Shown: positions 12,831-23,450 of the stretch, in pieces | Numbering within the stretch: the first letter of the stretch is position 1 | Layout of the letters: each line of letters opens with the position of its first letter | Assembly (NCBI GenBank): GCA_023333565.1 | Contig: JAJKFH010000238.1 | Location: 1 to 64,000, forward strand | DNA from: Puffinus mauretanicus | Taxonomy: Eukaryota > Chordata > Aves > Procellariiformes > Procellariidae | Direction: 5' to 3' | Length of the DNA: 64,000 bases | The notes under the pieces: model-generated | Database searches by the model: none | What the model saw: the letters and a program-made list of their open reading frames with translations, nothing else | What the model was told of the DNA's origin: nothing | Translations under genes and position numbers: made by a program

Positions 12831-13487
12831 ATGAAAAACTGAATATGAGCTGGCAATGTGTGCTTGCAGCCCAGAAAACCAACCTTATCCTGGGCTGCAT
12901 CAAAAGAAGCATGGCCAAATGATCAAGGGAGATGGTTCTCCCCCTCTACACTGCTCTCGTGAGACCTCACCTGGAGTACTGTGTTCAGCTGTGGGGCCCC
13001 AGCATAAGACATAGACCTGTTGGAGCGGGTCCAGAGGAGAGCCACAAAAATGATCAGGGGGGGCTGGAGCACCTCTCCTGAGGATAGGCTGAGAGAGTTG
13101 GTGTTGTTTAGCCTGGAAAAGAGAAGGTTCCAGGCACATCTTATAGCAGCCTTCCAGTAGTTAAAGGAGGCCTACAGGAAAGATGGGGGTGGACTCTTTA
13201 TCAGGAAGCGTAGTGATAGGACAAAGGGTAATGGTTTTAAATTGAAAGAAGGTAGATTTAGATTGGATATTAGGAAGAAATTCTTTACTGTGAGAGTGGT
13301 GAGATACTGGAACAGGTTCCCCAGAGAAGCCGTGGATACCCCCTCCCTGGAAGTGTTCAAGTTCTGGTTCGATGAGGCTTTGAGCAACCTGATCTAGCAG
13401 AAGGTATCCCTGCCCATGGCAGGGAGGTTGGAAATAAATGATCTTTAACGTCCCTTTCAACCCAAACTATTCTGATTAATTCTATAA

Positions 13488-14263
13488 TTAATATAACACT
13501 TTAAATACATTTTCCACAAAATCATTTAGTTCATTTTTTCACTCACACATTTACCTCCTCAAAAATTCACTTACTCACTTACTGTCTCACTTACTAGTAT
13601 AATTTATTCAAGACAGGGTGCATTTTGGAATCAGTTTCTTTAATAATGTCATTCTCTTTCTTTCTCTCTGTTCTTTCACTTTGTATGTCAAAAGGAGGAG
13701 GGAAAAAAGACCAGGAAATCATAATCTATGTCTTTAATGATGGGCTGTGGCAGTAAATACATAATAAATAAGTAAAAATCCTTTAACTCTTGTGCACTTT
13801 ACATAATAAATAGTGCCATTTACTTTGACCTTTTTCTTACAAACACTTTAGTCAGAAATAGTTACTGAGATTTATACATTTGTAATATTTGTCTTTCCCT
13901 GTGATCAGCTAATTAGAAACTGGAGTATTTGAAAGTAGAGTAACTTGGCTTTCAAATGTTTCATTTAAGGTAGTGACAGACTAAGTTTCCACTTTATTTG
14001 TCCACTTAGTAAGCTCTAATTCTTTCTATTTTTCTTTCCCAGATCAGATTAAAATTAATATCTCCAGTTAACAGCTTTCTAGTCCTAACTATGACTATGA
14101 ATCAATAACAGTGAAACATTATTTTCACAGGCCAAACTCAGTTTCATCAAAGGTTTATTGTTTACAAAGCAGTGCAGTGCATTCAAAATTGTGTACTTTA
14201 TTGTACGTATTGGATGTGATTTACACTTCCCTCTGCCATTTTGAAGTGTTCCTTTTATTCATG
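13488..14263. other. Intergenic stretch, no gene seen
   Basis: AT-rich sequence between the CR1 3' end and a solo LTR. It contains short TTACTCACTTACT-like repeats (about 13555-13600). I recognise nothing else. Confidence 0.45.
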
Positions 14264-14836
14264 TGTCCTGGTTTTGGCTGGGATGGAGTTGATTTTCTTC
14301 CTATTAACTGGTATAATGCTATGTTTTGGATGTAGTGTGAGAATAATGTTGATGACACACTGATGTTTGGTTGTTGCTAGGTATTGTTTATCCTAGTCAA
14401 GGACTTTTTGTCTTCCCATGCCCTGCCAGATGTGCAGGGGGCTGGGAGGGACCGTGGCCAGGACGGCTGGCCCAGCTGGCCAATAGGCTATTCCATACCA
14501 TATGACGTCATGCTCAGCATATAAGGCTGGGTGAAGAAGAAGGAGGGGGGGCGTTCGGAGTGATGGCGTTTGTCTTCCCAAGTAACCGTTACGCGTGATG
14601 GAGCCCTGCTTTCCTGGTGATGGCTGAACACCTGCCTGCCGATGGGAAGTGGTGAATGAATTCCTTGTTTTGCTTTGCTTGCGTGCGCGGCTTTTGCTTT
14701 CCCTATTAAACTGTCTTTATCTCAACCCACGAGTTTTCTCACTTTTACCCTTCTGATTCTCTCCCCCATCCCACCCGGCGGGGGGGTGAGCGAGCGGCTG
14801 CGTGGTATTTGGCTGCTGCCAGGTTAAACCACGACA
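14264..14836 (+). repeat. Solo LTR, subfamily B (573 bp)
   Basis: It starts TGTCCTGG and ends CCACGACA, with TCATG on both sides (14259-14263 and 14837-14841), a perfect 5-bp duplication. It is related to subfamily A at both ends but has a longer, distinct middle (14530-14700) shared with the LTR at 63311. It carries CCAAT (14480-14484), an intact CRE TGACGTCA (14503-14510), TATAAG (14520-14525) and ATTAAA (14705-14710). Confidence 0.93.
14480..14525 (+). promoter_or_regulatory. LTR core promoter: CCAAT, CRE, TATA box
   Basis: CCAAT at 14480-14484 (NF-Y type), the palindromic TGACGTCA at 14503-14510 (CREB/ATF type) and TATAAG at 14520-14525 are spaced as in an RNA polymerase II promoter. The same module occurs in the other LTRs, often with CpG decay. 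Function is inferred from motifs only. Confidence 0.6.
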
Positions 14837-17800
14837 TCATGTAACTTAGCTAGTTTATAGTGTTGTTGAACAAGCAGTCAAAGGATTGCAAAACCATGGA
14901 TTGGATTTCGAACAAGCTGGAAAGCTGAAATTGGCTCGTCACTGAGTCCAATATGTCATGGAATTATGATGACATACCTATTTATATCTGGGAGGTACAG
15001 TAGAGATTCCCAGCTCTCTTTACACATTATGGAGTGAGTGTACAATAAACTTATGTAGGACACAAAACCTAAAGCCTTATAAAGTGTATCCTAACTGCTA
15101 TTTGACCTGTCTGCAAGCACAAGGTCAAACAGAGTAGTATTTAAAAAACAGGTCTAAGAGCATATGGCAGACATCACACCTGTGTTAAGCAAATCACTCA
15201 GATACGCCACCACCTCTAAATGGATATCAAATTCCATCAATATTCTTCAAAGGTATCTTAACTTCAAACAGGTGACTGAGTCTCATTAGTGTCAATTCTT
15301 CGCTGGCATAATGTGCTCTACTGAATCAGAATTTTATCTATTGTAGAAGTCCTAGATTAGTTAACATTTCAGATGATAAATAACTATTATGTGATGTCAT
15401 TATAACAAGTTAATGAAATAAATCAGGTAAGAATAAAACACCAGCAGCAGTATCTCACTCCATATTTTGGTAAACAAAACAGTCACTTGACAGTCATTAT
15501 ACCCTGTAAAGCAAAAGTTAGATTGTCATTTCCATATGATGACTCAAAGATTTTGGGCAGTTGTTAGTAGCTTGTTCTCTTCATTTAAATGGAGAATCTG
15601 ATGATAATACTAACTACTACCAAAAAAAAAAAAAAAAAAAAAAAAAGATCACATATTACAGCACTTAAAAATCTAAAAGAAAAATCAGCAAATAATGTGA
15701 TCATAACACTTAATGGAGATTTGGAATATATTGCCAGGGGGACAATTTGTGGAATATTGAGCCAGAATCTAAATGAAGCCAATTCTCACATGTCATGCGA
15801 GAGATTGCATCCCACTCGTTCAGCTGCTGTCCTATGCAGAGTGTTCTTAGCACTGGCTCTGAACAGCATAAAGGCTTTTAGCATGTGCTAGATTGTTATT
15901 GGAAAACTCCTAAAAGCAGAGCCAAGAAGAGTTGCAGAGCAACAATATTCAGCTTTTCTCCTCTTTTGGTAAGGTATTGTTATGTTAATAGATAGTGATC
16001 TGAGCAATTCACTCTAAGCTATTTAGTTAAGCTATTCACTCTTAGCTATTTCTAGTCTGAAACACTTGTCTAGACAGTTTCTAAAGCAAACACCCAGAAG
16101 CTCCTCTGTAAGATAATTCCTTCCCTTGATCTCAGGGTGCATTGATGGTGGGTATCAATGTGCTAGATTTAGATGCTCTCTGCTAAACTGCCTCCACTTT
16201 AAATATTTAAGTATTAACCTGGGCTAAAGTGGTTGCTATTCTAGAACAAAACCTGCTGACCTCTCACATCTCTCATATAGGTGAGTGAGCAACAAGGTCT
16301 AGATACATTATGATAGAAGAAAAAAATTCAGTGTCAGCAAATTAATATCTGACAGTTATTCAGGTAGTACTGGAGCAGGAACAAAGGGCAGAAGCAGAAA
16401 TGCAAGATTATTCAGTTAAAAAAGAAACCTACTTCCTTCATGGCAGGCTGTCGATATCTGCTGGACACCATTTTTCTGGCATCTCATGGAAAGGGAAAGA
16501 AGGGAACTCCATTGGCTTCCAAAGTTCAGCAGCTCCCATCAGGTGTGCAAGGCAAATGTTCCTGGAAGCAGCTGACTGGGGAAGCAGTCAGCAATTGCTT
16601 GACTAGTCTGTTAGCAGGCTTTCCAGGGAAAAGAATTGAGTCAGTCCTAGGTCTCATCCAGAAGACTTTGACCACCATGCTTCTGTAGATGAACAACACT
16701 TGCCTGGAAACACCACTGAGGTAAAGCCCCAGCTTGGTTTTAATGCAAACTTAAGTTAGGATGGTTAAGCAAGTCTGCTTCTTGATACAGAAACAGTTCT
16801 TGGTTTTCCTCACCTGTAGGTACTGAAATGATTAGATTAGACTAGACTCTGAGGTTTTCGGCAACTACATTTTGGTGAAAAGAATGATCCCTACGAGCTG
16901 GCAAAAGAGCTTATATATTGCTTCTTTTTACCAAGGGTTTCATTTCTACAGTGGTCTGAAAAAAGTGGCTTTATGATCAGATTATATTGGCAGCGATTCT
17001 GTGACAGACCTGTTACACTCAATTCACGTTTCTTTTCCTTGCATACTGGAAAACATACCCAAATATGTCTTTAGAATAAGCTTCAGTTTCTGGTACCAGA
17101 AGGCTATCTTACTAAACAGAACATTTTGTACAGCCTTCATAATGTCAACAAAGTGCTGCCTTAAGTCCAATAAGCAGTAGATTTATTGGAAGTGACTTGT
17201 GAAGTCAATATCTGGAATGAAACAGCTAGTTTCATCTTGTCCAATTTTTACATTACTCTTCATTTTCCTAGGGAACTACAAAGCTGAAACACTTTCAGTA
17301 AAACACTTCCTTGTAAAATGATCTGTTTTATCTGTCACTGAGAAGGAATATATTTTCACTGCTTTAATATCAGAATATGCATCCTTCATTTTATTTTAAT
17401 TCAGCCACTGGAACCCTAATGATCGAAGCCATTTCAGAAGGTACCATCAATTATAACAGTTATCTCATTCACAAGTGAAGGATGAGTCTTTTTCTCTACT
17501 GCTTAGAGACCAGCGATAATTCCCAGATGTCTTCTCTGTACACAAACAATGCTGTATGTTTCATGTGCCCCTTCCATTTTTATAACTGCTGCAGTTTTAT
17601 GACTTTTTGCAGACCTTGGTTATAATAACTTCAATTTTTTGATGCCAGCAGCCCCAGGACAGTCACAATCCAATCATTCTGCTTTCATCTACTTTGATTA
17701 ATTCGATTCTACACAATCCTGACTTCTAGAAGGATATTCTGTAGCATATAGATTGGATCTAAAAGAGTTGATTTTCTTCTATGAAGTGCGTGCAGCACAT

Positions 17801-18311
17801 TATAGATAGCAGCAAACTATGCTGGAAACAATATTTATTTAGCATCTTATCAACTGTTTTGATACTGTTCATCAAAACAAGTGGAACTGCCCTTGAATAT
17901 TCTTCACATTTATCTTCCATGTATAACATTTAGTCATTTGTAGTTAAATTTGTTGTCTGAAGGAGAAGTAAGTCATTAGCAAATTTAGTTAGAGAAAATT
18001 GCTGTCCTACATAAGGCAGGCATACTCATGAATAACTTTTGAAAGCTGGACATTTCTATGAAATCCTGAGTTTCCTAATACTCAAAAAAGGAAACTTAGA
18101 TGCCTCATGATGGCAGCTGAAGCAGACAAGATGCTGAGCAAATGCTGTGTTAAACAGCAAAGAGGAGAGGAAACGCTGGAGACAGGATGTCTGAAATTGT
18201 ACTCTTTGGGTTGGGAGTGGGAAAACTGAACAGATAGCCATCTCCAATCCTTTAGGTTCTGCACCACCTTTTTTCTTCCCCACGAAAAAATTTTTATCCT
18301 ACTTGTAACCC

Positions 18312-18345
<34 letters not shown>

Positions 18346-18879
18346 AGCTGTCACGGTGGGAGGCTGTGCTACTACTCCCCCATAGCGGCAATCCGAGTAG
18401 TTCAAGCCTTTCTTCTTGCCCTGCTGGGAACATGGTAAAATGCACATGGCCTTTTCTTACTAAAGTTATCTTCTGCCTTTCCAAAATAGTTTTAGTGTAT
18501 TGAAAATATTTTCAAGATTCATAAGGCATATGATTATATTCATCACGAAATATTTTTCTTCATTAATGCCAAGGGTCTCTAAGTTCTTTGTGAGTAAGTT
18601 TACAGGCCTCAGATGGCCATGTAGGGGAGAAGACAATCTAGTTTCCCTCAGCAGAGGTCATGGCTACAATACTTTTGTATTGTATCTCCCTTCTTTTATA
18701 AAAATGTGCTTTATAGCTTAAATTCCTTTTTGCATCCTGTATTTTACAACATCTCAAGAGGCATAAAGTGCAACCCTGTAAAGTGCAACAAATAAAGAGC
18801 TCTAAAAATATAAATATTTTCACATTAAGAAGCATACAATTCTAATCTCAAAGGATATGTAATGCTAGTATTAGAAAGA
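14837..18879. other. Intergenic stretch with poly(A)/poly(T) tracts
   Basis: No host gene is recognisable. There is a poly(A) run at about 15621-15646 and a long poly(T) run at about 18310-18338. The sequence right of the poly(T) (18340-18420) is less AT-rich than its surroundings and could be the 3' end of an antisense retrocopy, but I cannot identify it. ORFs at 16400-16688 have no recognisable domain. Confidence 0.45.
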
Positions 18880-20749
18880 AGAGGAAATTAGAAAGGCAAA
18901 AGCCCAGCTAGAACTCAACCTGGCCACTGTCGTGAGAGACAAAAAAAAATGCTTTTACAAGTATATTAATGACAAAAGGAGAGCTAAGGAGAATCTCCAT
19001 CCTCTATTGGATGCCGGGGGGAACGTTGCCACCAAGGACGAGGATAAGGCTGAGGTACTTAACGTCTTCTTTGCCTCAGTCTTTAATAGTCGGAGCAGTT
19101 ATCCTCAGGGTACTCAGCCCCCTGAGCTGGAAGACAGGGACGGCGAGCAGGATAAACCCCCCCATAATCCAGGAGGAAGCAGTTAACGACCTGCTATGCC
19201 ACCAGGACGCTCACAAGTCTATGGGGCCGGATGGGATCCACCCAAGGGTACTGAGGGAGCTGGCGGAGGAGCTTGCCCAGCCACTCTCCATCATTTACCA
19301 GCAGTCCTGGTTAACTGGGGAGGTTCCAGATGACTGGAGGCTTGCCAATGTGACGCCCATCTACAAGAAGGGCCGCAAGGAGGATCCGGGGAACTACAGA
19401 CCGGTCAGCCTGACCTCGGTGCCGGGGAAGATCATGGAGCCGTTCGTTTTGAGGGCGCTCACAAACCATGTCCGGGACAACCAGGGGATAAGGCCCAGCC
19501 AGCACGGGTTCATGGAAGGCAGGTCCTGCTTGACCAACCTGATCTCCTTCTATGACCAGGTGACCCGCCTCGTGGATGAGGGAAAGGCTGTGGATGTGGT
19601 CTACCTGGACTTCAGTAAAGCCTTTGACAACTGTCTCCCATGGCATTCTCCTAGAGAAGCTGGCGGCTCACGGCTTAGACAGGTACACTCTTCATTGGGT
19701 AAAAAACTGGCTGGACAGCCGGGCCCAGAAAGTTGTAGTGAATGGAGTGAAATCCAGTTGGCGGCTGGTCACGAGCGGTGTTCCCCAGGGCTCAGTAGTG
19801 GGGCCAGTCCTGTTCAATATCTTTATCAGTGACCTGCATGAGGGGATCGAGTGCTCCCTCAGTCAGTTTGCAGACAACACCAAGCTGGGCGGGAGTGTTG
19901 ATCTGCTGGAGGGTAGGAAGACTCTGCAGAGGGACCTGGACAGGCTGGATCGATGGGCTGAGGCCAACTGTATGAGATTCAACAAGGCCAAGTGCCGGGT
20001 CCTGCACTTCGGCCACAACAACCCCATGCAACACTACAGGCTTGGGGAAGAGTGGCTGGAAAGCTGCCCGGAGGAAAAGGACCTGGGGGTGCTGGTTGAC
20101 AGCCGTCTGAACATGAGCCGGCAGTGTGCCCAGGTGGCCAAGAAGGCCAATGGCATCCTGGCCTGTATTACAAATAGTATGGCCAGCAGGAGCAGGGAGG
20201 TGATCGTTCCCCTGTACTGGGCACTGGTGAGGCCACACCTCGAATACTGTGTTCAGTTCTGGGCCCCTCACTACAAGAAGGACATTGGGGTGCTGGAGCG
20301 TGTCCAGAGAAGGGCAAGGAAGCTGGTGAAGGGTCTGGAGCACAAGTCTTATGAAGAGCAGCTGAGGGAACTGGGACTGTTTAGTCTGGAGAAGAGGAGG
20401 CTGAGGGGAGACCTCATTGTGCTCTACAACTACCTGAAAGGAGGTTGTAGCGAGGTGGATGTTGGTCTCTCTGCCAAGTAACTAGCGATAGGACGAGAGG
20501 AAATGGCCTCAAGTTGTGCCAAGGGAGGTTTAGGCTGGACATTAGGAGAAATTACTGAAAGAGTGGTCAAGCCTTTGAACAGGCTGCCCAGGGAAGTGGT
20601 TGAGTCACCAACCCTGGAAGTATTTAAAAGACGTGTAGATGAGGCGCTTAGGGACATGGTGTAGTGGGTATGGTGGTGTTGGGTTGACGGTTGGACTTGA
20701 TGATCTTAGAGGTCTTTTCCAACCTTAATGATTCTATGATTCTATGATT
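18880..20749 (+). mobile_element. CR1 LINE, 5'-truncated but long
   Basis: The copy begins within the region before the RT core (AAAAGCCCAGCTAGAACTC) and runs through RT and the 3' untranslated region to two terminal ATTCTATGATT-type units (20731-20749). It is the best preserved CR1 here. Its 3' end (GGTTGGACTTGATGATCTTAGAGG) groups it with the fragment at 46488-46960. The left edge is approximate. Confidence 0.95.
18932..20481 (+). pseudogene. CR1 reverse transcriptase, frameshifted
   Basis: Three overlapping frames carry one protein. 18932-19160 holds YINDKRRAKENLHPLLD and VFFASVFN. A shift in a run of C at 19155-19165 moves to the next frame, with MGPDGIHPRVLREL, VTPIYKKG, NYRPVSLTSVPGKIME, QHGFMEGRSC and [11 protein letters not shown] second shift near 19630 leads to 19635-20481, with [32 protein letters not shown] and [11 protein letters not shown]. 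The second catalytic Asp is Asn (FADN). The C-terminal block [18 protein letters not shown] is intact. The RT core is full length, but two shifts and the active-site change make it inactive. Confidence 0.9.
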
Positions 20750-22980
20750 ACTTGATAGAATGTCCTTAAAGAAATTTGTGTCATTAGAAATGTCGCCATA
20801 AGAATAGAATTTGTTGTGCAAATTTATTGCCAGACAGAGGGATTTTAAATTCTTCAAAAATAAACCACTTTTTCCTCACTGTCTAAAGCTGCATGTTCAA
20901 AACTCATGATAAGCAGTCCAGATCATTTACTAGCCACCTTGATAGTCTGTTTCCTTTTCGTCTGCTATAAAGAATTTACCTCACTGCAGATTTAAAAGCT
21001 GCATGTGGCAGAACTGAAATTCAGAATTTAAGTCTATTGAACTGATGATACAGAACTGGCAATTCAGAAATTAAGTCTATTATTGCTGTTTACATACATA
21101 TTTAGATTGTTCTTATGATAATGACCAAGATGTCCTCTCTTTTCACCATGTTTTCTTATCAGTATGTGTGCCCAAACACCAGGAAAGCATTGTAAGATTA
21201 AGAGTGCTTATGTGAGTACTTCTCTAACACTAATTTTGAATACAGCTTTTCAGTATTTACAGTATTTCATTATCCACTGCACCTTTTTGCAAAGCACTCT
21301 GCCACACAGTATTTTATGTGGAAAAAAAGGTAAAACAGTAAAATTACCTCTACTCGCTCACTTAACTTTAGTTAGAAACCTTTTTTTTCTCCTTGCCAAT
21401 TTTAATGAGGCTCTCTTGTATAAGACAAAATACTGGAACTGCTGTGATCTGAGCTACAAGTATGCATTATCTTCATTACCTTTAAAATATTTGGCTCCCA
21501 AAGATAATAACAAACCAGAATATTCCTAAAACTAACATGTAGAAGCCACAAATTGTTTTTTCTTTTTTAAAGGTGAATTCCTAGTAACACAGTTCGAAGT
21601 TATTTGTTGCACCTAAAACCCCATATGCTGTATTTCATCTTTCTCCACAATTTTTCTAATCAGATTACATGAAGGTGATTCAAGGACAGTTTTTTCTGCC
21701 CTTGACTTAGTAGCAGTGTTACAACAAAAATATTTTCGTAATTCAGATAGCATAAGTTATTAACCAGTTACTACAATGTTGAAAAACAACAGTCCTTTGG
21801 CCAGCTCAGGTGCAACTTGTGTGCAGTGTATTTAAATACAATGACATGATCTCTTTGTCATTGGTTTTCAACTGAGACACTGTTGGATGAAAAAATATTA
21901 CTTTTTTATTCAAGATAAGAGTTCACCACTTTATATTCTTGGTAGAGTGGCATTTTGTCCTTCAGATAGCAATTATTATGTTGTAAACGACATAAAATGA
22001 TTGTTGTCAAAGACTTGCTCAAAAAGTATAGCCATGAATATTGTTAAATACCTACTGAAAACAAATAGTGTGTAGTCTACAACTTGTCTTCTAGGTTTGC
22101 ATGAACTGAATTTAGATGTACATCACAGATGATACATAATCTGTATTTTTAATTGGTATGTACCCTTTCCTATTAAAGTCGGGAAGGAAATACAGCTAAA
22201 TTATGAAATAATTAAAAGAGAAAAAATATCTTATTAGTAACTGAAAAGAAAAAGATAAAAGATAAAAAAAAGATAAAAAATTTCTTATTAGTAACTGAAG
22301 GCTCTCCATAGCCTAGAAAAGGTGTGTAAGAATGTATCTGATGTATAAATGCATTATCATAGTTGTATAATATATGTATCTTTCATATGCATATAAATAA
22401 GATATATTATATATAATACACATAGAAAGTCATATATATATATAAATATGGTATGTTATACCTGAACACCTCCAAGTCTACCCTTAGCTGTTTTTATTGT
22501 TTAGGGAACAAACTGAGTTATTCTCCTCTAATAAGTTAGTGGCTATGCTGTGTTCACCTGGAGTTAAAGTCACTGCAGATGCCTGGCTTTGTTGGCTAGC
22601 AAGTAAGGAGGACAACATAGAGCTCAACTCCTCAAAAATTAAAACTTTATAGCTCTAAATTGATTTTACTATTTTCCTACATCCCAGCCCTCCAAAAGTA
22701 CAAAGAAAAAAAAACCACACACACACAAAAAAAAAGGAAAAAAAAAGGTAGAGAAAAAAGAGCTTTTTCATGCATTTTAAACTGAAACAAAACTGTTCCT
22801 ATGGGAGGAAGGAGGAACCCTTTTTGACGAAGAATCATCTAGGTGAATTTGCTCTAAAGTAGGCATAAGATTTAAATACCTACATACTTTCATGTAATAT
22901 GGTAATAACATCTATTTGGAAGAGGCTAAGTACTTTGGAAGAGAGGGTTAAAATTAACAACTGTTTTTATAAATTTGAGA
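20750..22980. other. AT-rich intergenic stretch
   Basis: There is a local duplication of a 17-bp unit (22229-22245 and 22283-22299) around a GATAAAA-rich spacer, and a TA-rich microsatellite block at about 22360-22452. No gene is recognisable. Confidence 0.45.
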
Positions 22981-23309
22981 AATTCTCTAAGAAAATACAT
23001 TGGGTGATGATAAGTGCTTATTTTATACTGATAAATGCATAGGAAACAGCATCAAAATAGGCTGGAGAGTAACTGACTGTAACAGTTTTGCAAAAAGCTA
23101 CCTGGAACCTATAATAGAGTAAATCATTAACATAGACCATGTTATAGTGGAAAGAAAACAAACAAAAAAACCCCACACCAGCCACACCAGTTTGTGTGTA
23201 CTAAGAGAAAACACATCTGCAGCATGAATAACATAATCTTTTTCTATTCAGTGTATATTAGTTAAAGTATTTTGCTTAAAAGGCTCTGCCTTTTAAAAAA
23301 GACATGCGT

Positions 23310-23450
23310 TAGTGAAGACAATCCAGTGAAGAGAAACAAGAATAATCAGAGGTTCACTAAAAATTATACGAAGAAAAAAATTAAATAGATTTGATCTTCA
23401 AGACTATAGTGAAGATCAAATTGTAGCTAAATAACTTCAGATTTCCTTAG
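23310..23450 (+). mobile_element. Probable decayed CR1-like remnant
   Basis: The order CCAGTGAAGAG, AATAATCAGAGG, ATACGAAGAAA, GATCAAATTGTAGCT resembles, with heavy divergence, the CR1 block that encodes the RT C-terminus (compare 8070-8210). No ORF survives. It may extend left to about 22985. This is pattern resemblance only. Confidence 0.4.

Larger units (their letters stand above)
11548..13487 (+). mobile_element. CR1 LINE split by a solo LTR
   Basis: The first part (11548-11670) matches the CR1 RT N-terminal region (DDW-type, GNYRPVS-type sequence) and stops inside the GGCCGGTCAGTC stretch. Sequence collinear with CR1 resumes at 12177 with CAGTC, then AAGATCATGGAGCAG. The second part carries the RT core and the 3' end (NCCTTTCAACCCAAACTATTCTG). 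The 3' terminal ATTCTATGATT units are decayed. Comparison with the CR1 at 18880-20749 shows nothing is missing at the interruption, so this is a clean nested insertion. Confidence 0.9.
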
